A stretch of DNA of 64,000 nt from Larus michahellis (lineage: Eukaryota > Chordata > Aves > Charadriiformes > Laridae). Every line of letters begins with the position of its first letter. Position 1 is the stretch's first letter. The stretch is taken from positions 119,742,552 to 119,806,551 of the forward strand of contig NC_133897.1 in assembly GCF_964199755.1 (NCBI RefSeq). The letters are read 5' to 3'. Of the stretch, positions 26,221 to 37,100 are shown one piece after another. The notes beneath the pieces are model-generated. The model made no database searches, had not been told where the DNA came from, and worked only from the letters and a program-made list of their open reading frames with translations. The position numbers and the translations under genes were made by a program.

Positions 26221-27555
26221 TACCTAACTTAGCACCTGTAGGGTTTTTAATAATGTTTGGCTTAAACCAGTCTGTAAACCAGTGAAAACAGAGCTGCACA
26301 CACAAGCACCTCTGACTACCTGCCTGCATTTCACTGACTCGCAGGCTCTGAGGGCTTGATACGTGTACCTAGTTTATGTGTGTCACTTGCTTCAGTACTC
26401 CAGAGTCTGCAACATCTGTTCTACGTGTAGTGCCTTCTCCTAATCCAACCTTATTTAGGGAAACAAATAACACTTTAAAGGCACTGCATAGCATGGCAAC
26501 TGTATTTAATCATGAACCAGCAGTCAGTCAACATGCTAATGTATTGCCTGTCTCACTCAGCATCTCCTTAAATTTTCTGGGTTTAGAATTACTACTGGAT
26601 GCTTGTTCGTGGAGACCAAAGTAGCAAGCAAAAGGAATGAGGGGTGCTTTCTTGCCCCACCTTGCCTCAACTGCCCTCCCCCCTTTCCTCTGAGAAGGTG
26701 TCTGAGGGAAGGTGACCAAATTGGTCGTTCTTGTGATTGAAGTACATCCAGACAGTGTAGTTAGGGAATACTTCGATGTTTGGGGAAAATTTGGAGTTAC
26801 TAAACTTGAGTTTCGCAAGGAGTGAAGGAACCTGAAAAGGAAGGGTAAACAGAAGAAACAGTTTATCTTTCTGTAGATATAAAAAATAGCATTGAACCTG
26901 AGCATAGATGTAGAAAGAAATGAACAAAAGCAACCTGTGCTGACTGCAAAAAAGGGAAAACTTGAGCTGCATTGAAACTTTGCAGCTGGAGTCTCTCTTA
27001 AGGAGAAAAGCAGAGGTTGCAACGCACAGGATTCACTGCTTTATTTAGAATACAGATTTAATACTTTAACATGGTATAACAGGGAAACTTCCCAAACAGA
27101 AAGTATTGAGACAGTTGTCTGGTTTCCATTCAGTGAGGAGGATGACTCCGGGTTATTTACATTGTTAGAAGAGATTCAAAGATTTTCTGCTTGCTGGTAA
27201 AGACTGCTTTGTGGTGGAAGGAAAGCCGTCTGGGTCACCCTTCTCCCCAGCCTCCAAACATTTTTGCCTCCCATGACGCAGTGCTGTATAGCATGGCTAG
27301 TTCCTAGGACCGGTGGGAAAGGCACTGACTCTTTTGAATGGCTTCCTGCTGAAAGTTTTTTCTTTTAAGGAACAAGCTTCCTATGGTTATTTGGCATGCT
27401 ACTTCAAAACTCGAAGTGATGATTCAAACGCCCTCCACCGTCAGAACCACTGCAGATAGTTGCCAAACTCAGTAAGTTGTGCATTGGTTATGTTTTTTGG
27501 GGTTTTTTTTGTTGGAACGGTAGTAAACAAATCTAGTAAATGAATGCTGTAAATT

Positions 27556-27592
27556 ATTTATATATGTATATATAGCATATATATATATAAAA
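27556..27592. repeat. AT-rich microsatellite
   Basis: Alternating A/T tract with one GC interruption (TAGCATAT), in the inferred TAF4B 3' UTR. Confidence 0.75.
27565..27572 (+). promoter_or_regulatory. Pumilio response element-like motif (TGTATATA)
   Basis: An exact match to the UGUANAUA consensus bound by PUF-family proteins, located in the inferred distal TAF4B 3' UTR. It sits inside an AT-rich simple repeat, so a chance match is quite possible. Confidence 0.35.
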
Positions 27593-27788
27593 GAAAAGCA
27601 GTACTTTGACTAAGCTATAGTTTGCAAGATATTGATGGCATCAGGCAAAATTGTTTTGTATAATTAAATGCTTAGCTTTACTTTTTATGTAAAGTGCAGC
27701 ATTTTCCATATTTGTGTACTGTATCTTATTGATCAGATGTTTAAAATTATTTTAAATACTGCATTAAAGCAATTATTTTATTAAAAAT

Positions 27789-27794
27789 AATAAA
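27789..27794 (+). terminator. Candidate distal poly(A) signal (AATAAA)
   Basis: Canonical AATAAA about 1.7 kb after the TAF4B stop, preceded within 25 bases by ATTAAA-like hexamers. The sequence after it is less AT-rich, consistent with a transcript end near 27805-27820. Confidence 0.55.
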
Positions 27795-27815
27795 TCGGTA
27801 ACTTCGTTTCCTAAC

Positions 27816-30737
27816 GTGAGAGATTCAGCGTCTGAAGCTGTCATCCCTATGACTAACGGCGTGTCTCTCGAGAGTGAGCCCCAGCTATCTGCCCATCACA
27901 GTAATTGGCACGGTCACCCCACATGATGTATTAATGATAAACATCTACATTTTAAGGTTTTTAAATGGAGCTTAAGGTGACAGAGAAAAGAATTACTTGA
28001 AGGGGGAATGGCCAGGGAGGAAAAGCAACCTCCCATTTGCCTGCCTTCCCCCAGTCAGTCAGCACAGAGGCTGGGTTTTTGCTTTTTTAGCAGCTGGGCA
28101 GAGGTGAGCACTTTGCATGTGTTCTGGGAAGTGAAAACACAGGAATAGTCTCCGACTTCAGCAATGTGCAGTGGAAGCATTGTCCTAAATTATTTTTAAA
28201 GCAGCTCACAATTAATTGAGTGCAGGTTGGAGAACAAAGGTGAGTGTCCGCTTGTAGGCCTGCCTCTTTGTCATCTTGAAACCGGTGTGATACTTCAAAT
28301 GAAAAATGTTGGAGAAAATAACTTAATTGATAAATAGATATACATAAAGTATGACAGATGATTCGAGTGGTTTTACGACTTGCCTATGATGCAGATTGCA
28401 TGCTTTCATTGCTGCCGTAGCAAGTTGTCTCTTTCACCAGTAGTTCCTCCTTGTGTGCCACCTCTTCCCCATCCCCAAAACACACCCCAAACCCCAGAAT
28501 TTTATCCTGTAAGGAGCAGCAGATGTTTTCAGAAAGGTTTTTCAGCAGGTCTTTAGGGACAGACATGCCCTTGGTGCAAGGGCTAAAAATACTTTTCTCC
28601 CTCCCAGGGGTTCAGCCTGCCTCTCATTTGAGCTCAACTTGGCTTCTGATAAAAACAAGTGTCCTCTAAAGTGGCACTTAGTTGACACTTGGGCTTTGTT
28701 CAGCCACATGAGGAGTTAAGGGGGGGTTGACCATGCGTTCACTTCCTGCCTTTTCCCCAGTGTTGTTACGCTTTATGGGAAGGCGGACTGCTCTTTGGGT
28801 AAACACCAAAAGCCCAGTCATAGTTGATGAACACAAACCATGCCATCGTGCTCCCTTGCCTCTTAGTTCTCAGCATGCTCGTGTTCCCCCCGTGCTTGGG
28901 GGGATGGCTCTAGCAGCAGAGTCATCTATGCCACTGATGCTGTGAGGGGACTAAAGCTTACTCCAGGCACTTCTTGCTGTTCAGATGGCCTGCTAGCCTA
29001 GTGGCTATTTCTGGTGCCCTGAGCTGCCCCGGGAACTATCCCCGCCACTCGAGTATTCTGCCTTTAGTGAAAACAGTGTATACACTTGTGGGGCGAAAGC
29101 TGTTGTTGCTGCCTCTTGATTACTACTATCTTAGCTGCATAGTATGCCAAGTTTGCTACGTTACGTGAAGACAAAAGGGGCCCTGTACTCTTTCTCCTCC
29201 AGCTGCTGCTTTTTCCCTTTATTGCCATTTTCAAGTCCTACCACTGAATCCAGCCCTTTGCACTTATCTTTGACTTCAGCTTTTCCCTTCTCCCCCTGGG
29301 AAGACTAGCCGGAGTGCACTAACACACCCCGCAGCTTTGTTCAAGGTTTAATGAGGAAGGTAGTGGGGGCCCATGAGATGTTGCTAGATGATTCCTCAAA
29401 GCCAGTGCGCTCTCTTGGACACTTTGACACGAGTAGCTTAAGGCTACTGTTTGCATCAAGTTGTTCTAGGCCCACTCTCTTCTAGGCACCTGTGTCCTGC
29501 CATGTGAGTGCACTGTGCTCGGCAAAAAGCGCTGTCAGCTGTTCTCCAGGTTCATCTCTTTGCTCTGTTCTTTGCTTTCCTCTTCATTTGTAATCACGGG
29601 GGTGAAGAAGGAAAGACTAAGGCAAACAAGGATGTCCTGAAGGGGCAGACAGTCCAAGTGATTGGACTTGATGAAATGAGCTTGCTCCCAGCAACTTTCC
29701 AAATGAGGGCTGCTGGGTTTCTGAGGCCAAGAGCTGCATACGCTTCCCTCTGCACGTAGCACACGTGATGTCTACAACATCCTCTGAGAGCTGGATCCAG
29801 CCATTGTTATCCAAAGTCGCATGGCTGGAGCCTGCAGCTCTAGAGGTAACTGCAGTCTGCAGTGAAGGCTTTACTCCTTTGACAAGTGCAAAATTGTGTA
29901 CCATGATTGAAGAACGTAGCACACTGGGCCTCTGTTTTGTCACACTTGGTACTGGGCTTGTTACCACATGTCAGGGGCTTGTCCTACCTTCATCTGGTAG
30001 GAAGGCTGCCTATCTGCAGGCCACAACACCAGTGTTTCACTTGGTGCAGGCCTTTTGTAAGCTAGGAGAGCACCCCTTTTGGCTTTATTACATTTTGAAG
30101 GAAGAAGCTACAAACCTTGTCTTTTCCTTCCAGATACATCATTCCTTGTTCCTACTGCCTCTTCTTTCCTCTGCTACTATAGGCAGGAGCTGGTCAGTCC
30201 TTGCCTGCTATCTGTAGCTATTCTAGCATGTTAGCTGATAACTTTGCTACCCAGTGTCTTCTCAGGATCCCCAGCTTCACAGTTCACAGATTGCCTCCAG
30301 ACAGCCTGCTTTTGAAGCGATTTTTGCTGTGAAGAAGGGAGGAAAAGGAGGATCTCCTTCCTGGACTTGAAAGCTGAATTGCTGTTTAGGAGCGGAAGGA
30401 GGTGGTGGTGCAGGTCAGCCCATGCCAGGCCTGAGGTTGCTACTTTCCGCACAGGGGCCATGTTCTTACAGGAAGTTTGTGTTTCATGGTGGGCAAGACT
30501 TCTACCATTAAGTCCTAGTTCATCAAGGGTTTTCTACAAGGTCCTTGCAGCAGTAGGTACTTCTGACCTTCCAAGGGATGTTTCCCTGGCAGAGACACCT
30601 ACTGGAGACGCTGTAAGAGACAGTCATCCGTTCTCCAACTGCCATCTCACAGTCCCACAGCTCTTCCAAGTGTCCCCTCTTCAGCCACTTTCTGTCTCAG
30701 AAGTAGGAAAGAGTATAGAGCCATGTCTTGCGTGATT
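27816..30737. other. Intergenic sequence, no gene recognised
   Basis: Sequence between the inferred TAF4B transcript end and the first CR1 copy. Base composition rises towards about 50% GC from 28.4 kb on, and several open frames of 60-150 codons appear on both strands (for example 29765-30217 plus and 29617-29967 minus). They overlap antisense, have no recognisable domains and show no consistent splice structure, so I do not call them genes. No tRNA-like or known repeat was seen. Confidence 0.6.
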
Positions 30738-31225
30738 CACAGAATCGCAGAATGATAGGGGTTGGAAAGGACCTCTGGAGACCATCTAGTCCAACCGCCC
30801 TGCCAAAGCATGTTCGCCTAGAAGAACTTCCTTCTCATGTTTAGATGGAACTCCCCATGCTCAAGTTTGTGCCCGTTACCTCTTGTCCTGTCACCAGGCA
30901 CCACTGAAAAGAGCCTGGCCCCATCCTCCTGACACCCATCCATTAAGTATTTATAAGCATTGATAAGATCCCCCCTCCGTTGTCTTTTTTTCCAGACTGA
31001 AGAGACCCAAATCCCTCAGCCTTTCTTTATGAGAGAAGTGTTCCAGTCCCCTAATCATCTTGGTAGCCCTTTGCTGCACCCTCTCCAGCAGTTCCCTGTC
31101 CTTCTTGAACCGGGGAGCCCAGAACTGGACACAGTACTCCAGGTGCGGCCTCACCAAGGCAGAGTAGAGGGGGAGGATGACCTCCCTCGACCTGCTGGCC
31201 ACTCTTTTTGATGCACCCCAGGAGC
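30738..31225 (-). mobile_element. CR1 LINE 3' fragment with internal deletion
   Basis: A minus-strand, 5'-truncated copy of a CR1 non-LTR retrotransposon. Its 3' end lies at 30738, where two 8-bp terminal units (complements of CACAGAAT and CGCAGAAT) occur. The minus strand still encodes the end of the CR1 reverse-transcriptase polyprotein, with landmarks [40 protein letters not shown] and [10 protein letters not shown], preceded by LGCIKKS. Compared with the copy at 61.3-61.9 kb it lacks roughly 105-110 bases near the 3' end, about position 30820. It is non-autonomous. The 5' edge is approximate. Confidence 0.93.
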
Positions 31226-33238
31226 TGGACACTGGGTGGTATCAGGACCTGTGCTGAGGCCCCAGGAGTGACCACTACGTGTTTCTCTAGAGCTCTGCCT
31301 ATCAGTAGTGGCAGTGGAAGACTTGTCTCCCCCGGGGCTGTGCCCTGCTGGGAGGGAGCAAAAGTGAGGGTCTTCTGCGTGGGTACTGCCAAGGCGAAAA
31401 AGTCATCTTCATCTCAACAGCCTGGCATGCATGCTCCCGTTCCACAGGCTTTCCTAGAAGAACTGCAGTTATTGGTAAGCCGTTACTCTCTTTAACAGAT
31501 CACAGGGAATATTATTTTAAAATCTGTTTGAAATGAAAAATTATCTGAAAGATCATCTGTATCTGTTTTTGTGAGCTAATTCATGATTATGTGCAGTTCC
31601 CCAAGCTTATTGAGATATTTGCACTTCCACTTTGAAGTGTCTAGCGTGACGGGGTTTATTATTTACAGTTATTTGAAGGTGTTTCTTATTTCTGTCCTTA
31701 GAAGCTGGAAGGGAGGAGGGGGAGTATTTTTTTCAAGTATTATGTGTGAATATACATGTACTCTGTGTGTATAAAGATGGCTAAGTAACTTTTTTAAAAG
31801 AAATACCCTACTTCTTGTAAGGGCTGAGTTATAACTGCTCCCAGGTGTGGAACTCCAGCAACAAGGAGAGAGGGAGGAAGGAGATGAATTCTTGAAGAGA
31901 TTGCACGTTTTAATATGTTAAAATCCTTTGATACCTTTTGTGCAAAATTAGGCAGAGAATAAAGACTCCCTTGAAGAGCTGATCAGCGGGACTTCTCAGG
32001 AAGGGAGGGTAGGAAAAGGAGAAAGTATTCAGAGGATTAAAAGCAGAGCTCGCTCCTCTCTTCAGGAGCTTCGGTGATACCTTTATGTGCATTCTGGCAG
32101 AGACTTTCATTTACAGAAACAACAGAAAAGACCCTTTCTAGAAAAAAAAAAAAAAATCCATCAAAGTAGGTGGGTATGTATGTGCAGGCTACGTATTTAA
32201 TGAAGCAGACTTACTGGGTAACTTCTATTTGGGGAAGAAATCCTTAAATTGTTGCTTCCTGTTCAATGCAGTTTTTGTTCTTCATGTTTCCTAAAATTTG
32301 GAGAAACCCTCTGTAATCATCTCATCTCTCTTTGAAGGAGTGGCAAGAAGCATTATCGCCAGATGCAGCCCAGTGCTGTGGTCCAGCCACCGAGCTGAAG
32401 AACTGTGGGATGTAGGACCGGGGGACATGTGCTGTCCACGGGAGTCAGTGGCCTGACTGATGCTGAAAGAAGAGGCTGGAATGAGCAGATGTGTAGATAC
32501 ACTAGATACCAGAAGGTGTGTAGACACAGCATGGGCTATTCAGCGTCTCAGAGCTGAAGCGGTTTTCCTCTACGGATGTGAATAAACCACGGAGGGAGGC
32601 TTACAGCCTGCGTGAGCATCTGCCTTGCGTCGAGCTGATGTAGTAATCAGAGTTGTGCTACCTCTTGTCAGGGCCAGGGCTGTAATTTTCTGCATCTTGC
32701 CTTTCACCAGCCGATTCATTAGCCCTTTGCAGCACAGATGGCGGGCGGTGCGAACTCAAACAGGCCTCATCTCACACAGCTCTCAGACTCTTTGCTTCTA
32801 ATTTGAAAGCTTTCGCCTTCTTTATTACAGGGCAAAAAAAAATTGAAAGTGACCCAAACTTCAGGTACAGAGGGCAAATATTAAAAGTAAGGTTGGGTTT
32901 TGCCTTTGAAATTCCTTGCTTCTTAGAGACTGTTGGTGAGCGATGCCCCAGAGCTGAGGAGGATGGCTCCAGAAAGAGATCCCCTCGAGAGGGTAATCAG
33001 CCCTTCGCAGCAGTCTGCTGGGGATGCTGAAACAGAAATCAGCGTTTCGAGTTTTTTTTTTTCCCATGGCGTAAAGAAGAACCTGTGGGAAGGTTCTGCC
33101 TGTGTCCTTACACAAAACCAGGATATCCAGTAATTAGTGAGAGATACCTCCAGGGCAAGCTCAAATTTTGCAACACTTCCCAAGGCAGGGAAGATGCCCT
33201 GGGCTAGGGCAGTCTTGGGAAGAAAGTGAGTCAGGAGG
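31226..33238. other. Intergenic sequence, no gene recognised
   Basis: Non-repetitive sequence of mixed composition between a CR1 copy and a long pyrimidine tract. It includes a poly-A run near 32141-32156. No coding exon, RNA gene or known repeat was recognised. Confidence 0.6.
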
Positions 33239-33282
33239 CTTTTTTTTTCTTCTTTTTTTTTTTTTCTTTTTTCTTTTTCTCT
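33239..33282. repeat. Polypyrimidine (T-rich) tract, 44 nt
   Basis: An uninterrupted run of T with scattered C on the plus strand, a simple low-complexity repeat. It ends CTCTATAG and so looks like a splice acceptor, but no plausible exon follows. Confidence 0.85.
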
Positions 33283-33499
33283 ATAGTCTTGATCGAGTCA
33301 AAACTTAAGAAAACTTTGCAGGGGCCTGACTCTTCCAGACCTCCCTATACCTCCGTGAGGCTCCTCCACCTCCTGAGGTAGACGGCTGCCTGAAAAAGGC
33401 TTTTTCTCTGTAATAGGTTAAACTTTCTGCAGAACAGAGCTGCAGATGACTTTCCGAGGATGGCTGGGAGCGGGGAAGCCGAGCTGACCCCATGGGTGT

Positions 33500-34100
33500 T
33501 ATTCCCCAAGGGAGAAAGCGGGGGGGGGGAGGGGGGCGTAGCCCAGGGCAGCAGGGGCAGTGTGCTGCCTCTTTTGGTGATTTTTTTTTTTCCCCTCAGA
33601 AACGCAGGTTTGTGCTTGAGAAAGGATTTAAAACCCCGTATAGGTGTCACCTGCCTTGGGTGGCAGTTTGGCATGTAGAAGACAAAGCAGCGTGGGGTTT
33701 GGGCAGGGTGGGTGGTACGGGGGCAATGAGTGGCCGTGGTCATGGGTGGTGGGGGCCGGCAGCGACTTGCCCGCAGCTCCTGCCTGGGGACCCGGTCCCG
33801 GGAAGGGCGGTGGGGCTGCGCTGGCGGAGGCGCCCTTGGGAAAGCCGCCTGCTTGGCGGAGGGCCCGGAGGAGCCAGCACCACCCCACCGCCCCGGGGGC
33901 CGCTGGGCATGCCCGGCCCAGCCCAGCCTGCCGGGGGCCCACGGAGCTGCCCTGCCCCTGGCCTGCGCCGGGCTGGGGTCCGGTGGCTCTCGGCCAGAGG
34001 ATGAGGTCATAGGCAGGTGGATGGGAGGCCTGGCTGTGGGGGCTTTCAGCCCGTGCTGGGCCGACTGATCGCCCTGGGCGCTCCTTGGTCCGTCACAGCA
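33500..34100. other. GC-rich CpG-island-like block with G-runs
   Basis: A sharp rise in GC within otherwise moderate sequence. By eye I counted about 23 CpG dinucleotides between roughly 33725 and 34010, giving an observed/expected ratio a little above 0.5. The 5' edge carries long G-runs (about 33521-33536). Long open frames occur in several frames on both strands, including a 300-codon one at 33345-34247 minus, as expected where stop codons are scarce. The block could be an orphan promoter or enhancer, or a GC-rich relic. No protein family was recognised. Confidence 0.5.
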
Positions 34101-37100
34101 CTGTATGTTCAGCCTCCTCAGATGTGTCCCACGTGGAGGAGGTCTCCTTGCCAAACCACCTCTTGGCGAGCATGCCCATGTCTCCGTCATGGGCAGCAAG
34201 CCATACATAAGGGGCTTGAGCTCCTGACGTCGGGATGTGGCCCACATACTCCCTGGCTCTTTGAACGAAGATCCTCAGATGCGTCTGGGTGAGATGGGGG
34301 TGCAGTGGCCCAGCTTGGCTTTTCCCACTCTTGCCTTTCATCCCCTCCACCTGGTTTCTGTGGTGTTGGATCTCCTTCCCACCACCCCTCTCCCCCCACA
34401 TCTGCCTTAGGTTTGTATTTTGCCCCCATGCTCTTGTGTTGCAGCACAAATATGCTGTAGCACTGCCTGCCTTCCCCTGCTGGGATCCCTGGCCACTGGC
34501 CACTGCCCTTTCCTGGTGTTTTAAGCCCTGGAAATGATTTGTAAACACAGGGTGAACTGTCTGCTTCGTTCAGGCCCCCTCCGGCCTGGCTTTAACTTCT
34601 GTGCTCAGGTGAAAGCCAAGTGAAACGCTCACAGCCAAGCAATGTCCAGACTGGGTGCTCCCACCCTCGTCTTGCAGTTTGTTGGGCACTTTTGCTCTTC
34701 CCAAAAGCTTGCCTTCCTCTTCAGCTTCTATGGCGGCTCCGGTTCTCCTCCCTACCCCTCAAATGATTTGTTTTCCTTGGATGACTACTGTCCCTTCCCA
34801 GCCATCTTGAGGCTGACTGCTTTGATTGCCTTCTGTAGGAGACATCTCCTGCACAAACAGCTCCTCAGCTGCCACTTGTCTGGGCTAATGGCTCACAGAT
34901 CTTGATTGAAAACCTGTTGTCCTCTGCACAGGCAAAAATTGTGAGCACCTGGAGACCCTCTATGCATGCTGAGACATTCAATCAAATTCAACAGGACTGA
35001 AATAGGACTCCGTTAGTTTCTCTTCACATTACCTTTGTTAATGACTAGGCAATATCGCTCCTTGCCCTTGCAAGGAGCCTTGTTGCACTTGCCCTCTCAA
35101 GAGCTTCCAAATCTTGGACGTGACTTCTGGAGAGCCTTGAGAAGTGCTGGCTGCAAACATCTCCACTGTCATCTCTGGCCTCCTGGGCCATCAGGGGTGC
35201 AGGTTCCCTTTTCCCCAGGGGAGGACAGCTGGGTTGGAGTGCTTTTCCTTTTCTAGACCCCTGTGTGCGCCTACTGCAGAAAAGCGGTGGGCTGTCCCAG
35301 GCAGCTGCAGTGCTTTTAGGCTATTAAGCTGTTCCCTTTAGGATGTCTCCTTCAAGTTGGGATTTGCTACAATGCCAGTAAAAAGTTGCTGTTGCTAGGC
35401 TTCTGTGGCATCACAGTGAACACTGCAAGAAGGAAGTGCTTGCCCCTCGGCAGCTAAAGCCCTGCATCGGGGATTTCCCTCCAGCTAGTTTTGGTAGTTC
35501 CCCTTCCCAATGTGCCATCCTCTGAGTCTCTCCTTGGCACATCGCTTGAGGCAGTGGAGTCCCAAGGTGGCAGGGGCTATTTATTCCTCCCTAACATTTA
35601 CCACAGGGAAACCCTTTCCTGGAACTAGCTGTGAGTCCCAAAGCCACCACAAACAGGGCCACATCCTCTAGCACCTCCCTCGCCTGGCCCTGCTGCGCAG
35701 TTCAGGGCTGGCACCCCGCAAACTCTGTCTTCTCAGTGGGGTTCCCTTTTGCTCCCTGACTGCTGCTCTTGTCTTCAAGTGGGCAGGGATCCCTCGCAGG
35801 GAATGGAAAACAGTCTCCACTCCCATGGGTGTGGGGTTTTGCCTTCTGTCGTGCCAGCAGCAGGCTGTCTACCAATGGCGCTCAGCACAGGCTTCAGATA
35901 ATTAATACTGTTTCTTTGAGCTAAGGTAGTACTTATGACCCTTATTGATATCTACGATGATACAGTCCCTCCCATGACTGGACGAAAAAATATTTGAGAG
36001 GAAAAAACAGGATTTTTTTGCTGCCTGGCTGAACATGGATCCAAAACTCTCACAATCTCCCAAAATAAAACCATCTTCTTTGTACACCCAGGAAAGGCCC
36101 TTAGATGCTCTCCTAGGGGCTTATGTGCCTGTGTGCACCCCAGAGCTCCCTCCCCAGAGCAGCTGGTGGGGGACAGGGGCTCAGCTTTCCCACAGAAGCA
36201 CACGGGGAGGGGACAGACAGGTCACATCCACCACAACGGTCCAGGGCTTGTCTGCTACCCCCAGCACAGCTGCGGTGGGGGGACAGCATTTTCCTGCTGC
36301 TCCTAGGGAAGAGGAGCCCTTGCCCAAGGCAAAGCAGGAGCAGGGAGGAGTTGCTCCAACTCGCCGTGGTTATTTTAGACTATAAAGTTGTGGGGGATTT
36401 TTTTTTTGTTGTGTAGTGAGCAGCTCACTGTGAATTTAATAGATGAGTTTTGCTATCGGTAACAACTCCCCTAACCCCCGAGCAGTTTATTTCATGTATA
36501 CAAGAGTGAAAAAGGGAAAAGTAAGAACACCTCTGGGGAAAATAAGGGGTTGGGAAATGGCTGTAAGTGCAAGCACAGGATTGCCAAACCCACACGTTCA
36601 AAAAGCATGAATCAGATCTCCAGGAATCACAAGACTGGTGGTCTGAATTTCAAATATGAAATCTGGGCAATTTCTGAAGGGTATTTCCCTCTATGTTTTC
36701 AATGCTCTAGGGGAAGCTGCATGCCCTCCGCTGGGGAGAGAGCGCCAGCGGGCTGGAGTTGGGGCTTACACGTGCTTATAGGAACCCATCCTCCCTATGC
36801 TGGAGCCCAAGATGATTATCCCACCCTCCCAGTCCCCTAAGCCTGCCTCTTTTCTCTGCTCTCCCCTGCCATGGGGCATCGCTGCCGCTCCCTTGCACAC
36901 TTACTGAGCTGCCTGGAAGGACGGCCGAGCCCCAGCGCCCATCTTACCATGTTGGGGAACAACAGCTGCTTGCACCAGAAGCGGTCTTCTCCCTGGGGAT
37001 AGGTGGTGAGGAAGCAGCATCTCTGTTTTGTCCCACAGACTTTAATGAGAGAGAGCCACCGCTTTGAATAGTTCAAAGATGTACGTAGCCTAGACCATAA

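Larger units (their letters stand above)
26083..27815 (+). other. TAF4B: TAF4B 3' untranslated region (inferred extent)
   Basis: Sequence after the TAF4B stop. Its last 300 bases are very AT-rich, with ATTTA-type motifs, an AT microsatellite (about 27556-27592), a Pumilio-like site and a cluster of AATAAA/ATTAAA hexamers ending at 27794. The extent is inferred from the distal signal; use of the ATTAAA at 26215 would give a UTR of only about 160 bases. A 164-codon antisense open frame at 26528-27022 resembles nothing known and is treated as chance. Confidence 0.6.

Noticed and set aside
26528..27022. 164-codon antisense frame in the TAF4B 3' UTR
   Set aside because: It resembles no protein family I know and lies opposite the UTR of a well-supported gene.
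31051..31392. 113-codon minus-strand frame with Gly/Pro-rich content
   Set aside because: It is an out-of-frame reading of the CR1 copy plus its flank; the CR1 polyprotein is in another frame.
33239..33300. Pyrimidine tract plus TATAG read as a splice acceptor
   Set aside because: No open, conserved or plausible exon follows it; it fits a simple T-rich repeat.
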